A stretch of 5,918 bases of DNA, from positions 1 through 5,918 of the forward strand of contig JAAZCH010000261.1 of assembly GCA_012513395.1 (NCBI GenBank), read 5' to 3'. Made by a program: the position numbers and the translations under genes. Numbering within the stretch: position 1 is the stretch's first letter; the number at the start of each line of letters is the position of its first letter. The stretch comes from Tissierellia bacterium. Lineage in GTDB: Bacteria; Bacillota_A; Clostridia; Tissierellales; Peptoniphilaceae. A model generated the notes under the pieces. The model did no database searches. It saw only the letters and a list, made by a program, of their open reading frames with translations, and was not told where the DNA came from. This document shows positions 5,798 through 5,918 of this stretch, piece after piece.

Positions 5798-5825
5798 AAG
5801 AGAGTGGTAAATCAGCCACTCTCTT
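5798..5825. terminator. hairpin terminator after argH, probably bidirectional
   Basis: AAGAGAGTGG (5798-5807) pairs perfectly with CCACTCTCTT (5816-5825) around an 8-base loop. On the + strand the tail is only TTAATATTAAT. On the - strand the hairpin is followed by a run of T (complement of the A-run at 5794-5799). It therefore ends argGH and looks even better suited to a convergent gene coming from the right. Confidence 0.85.
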
Positions 5826-5918
5826 AATATTAATATCATACACAATCATTTTAGACGAAATAGGATAATATCTTGGATTTTTTTAAAATCTTTTAATTAA
5901 AGTAATCTGAAGTTGCCA
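5826..5918. other. right edge, no gene resolved
   Basis: The sequence is AT-rich with a small palindrome GATTTT-TTT-AAAATC (5877-5891). Read on the - strand from the edge, all frames close within about a dozen codons. One reads WQLQITLIKRF then stop, and could be the tail of a convergent gene, but nothing identifies the frame. Confidence 0.3.

Overview
The window looks like a chromosomal segment of a low-GC Gram-positive bacterium (Bacillota), probably an anaerobic clostridial or Tissierellia-type lineage. The reasons are AT-rich DNA, strong AGGAGG-type ribosome binding sites, heavy use of AGA, ATA and GGA codons, and a tRNA-sensing T-box leader, a device largely confined to Bacillota. The exact genus is inference and cannot be fixed from the sequence.

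Layout, left to right, all genes on the + strand. Positions 1-195 are a leader with an extended -10 promoter. Next comes pyrG (196-1809, CTP synthase). A large interrupted inverted repeat (1817-1897) separates it from an orphan OmpR/PhoB-type response regulator, whose likely start is TTG 1926. A 550-base gene-free stretch follows. Its first part (2617-2728) holds two short heptamer arrays, each capped by a near-identical GGCTRCGCCYTTGT block. Its second part (2832-3118) holds a consensus promoter and an arginine-type T-box leader ending in an intrinsic terminator. That leader controls argG (3168-4394) and argH (4396-5775), the last two steps of arginine synthesis, which lie one base apart. A hairpin terminator (5798-5825) closes the operon, and its A-tract on the left suggests it also serves a convergent gene to the right.

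The most notable observation is in pyrG. The protein is full length and keeps the synthase (amidoligase) nucleotide-binding residues. Its glutaminase domain has lost the catalytic cysteine (now Gly381), the catalytic histidine (now Asn508) and two glutamine-contact residues (Gln to Asn385, Glu to Gly405). The residue equivalent to E. coli Leu109, which couples glutamine hydrolysis to CTP synthesis, is also changed (Asn108). This predicts a CTP synthase that cannot use glutamine and works on free ammonia, or has a different job.

argG and argH form one regulated unit: uncharged tRNA-Arg (specifier read as AGA) should let transcription run into argGH. No sequence evidence ties pyrG or the response regulator to arginine synthesis beyond proximity.
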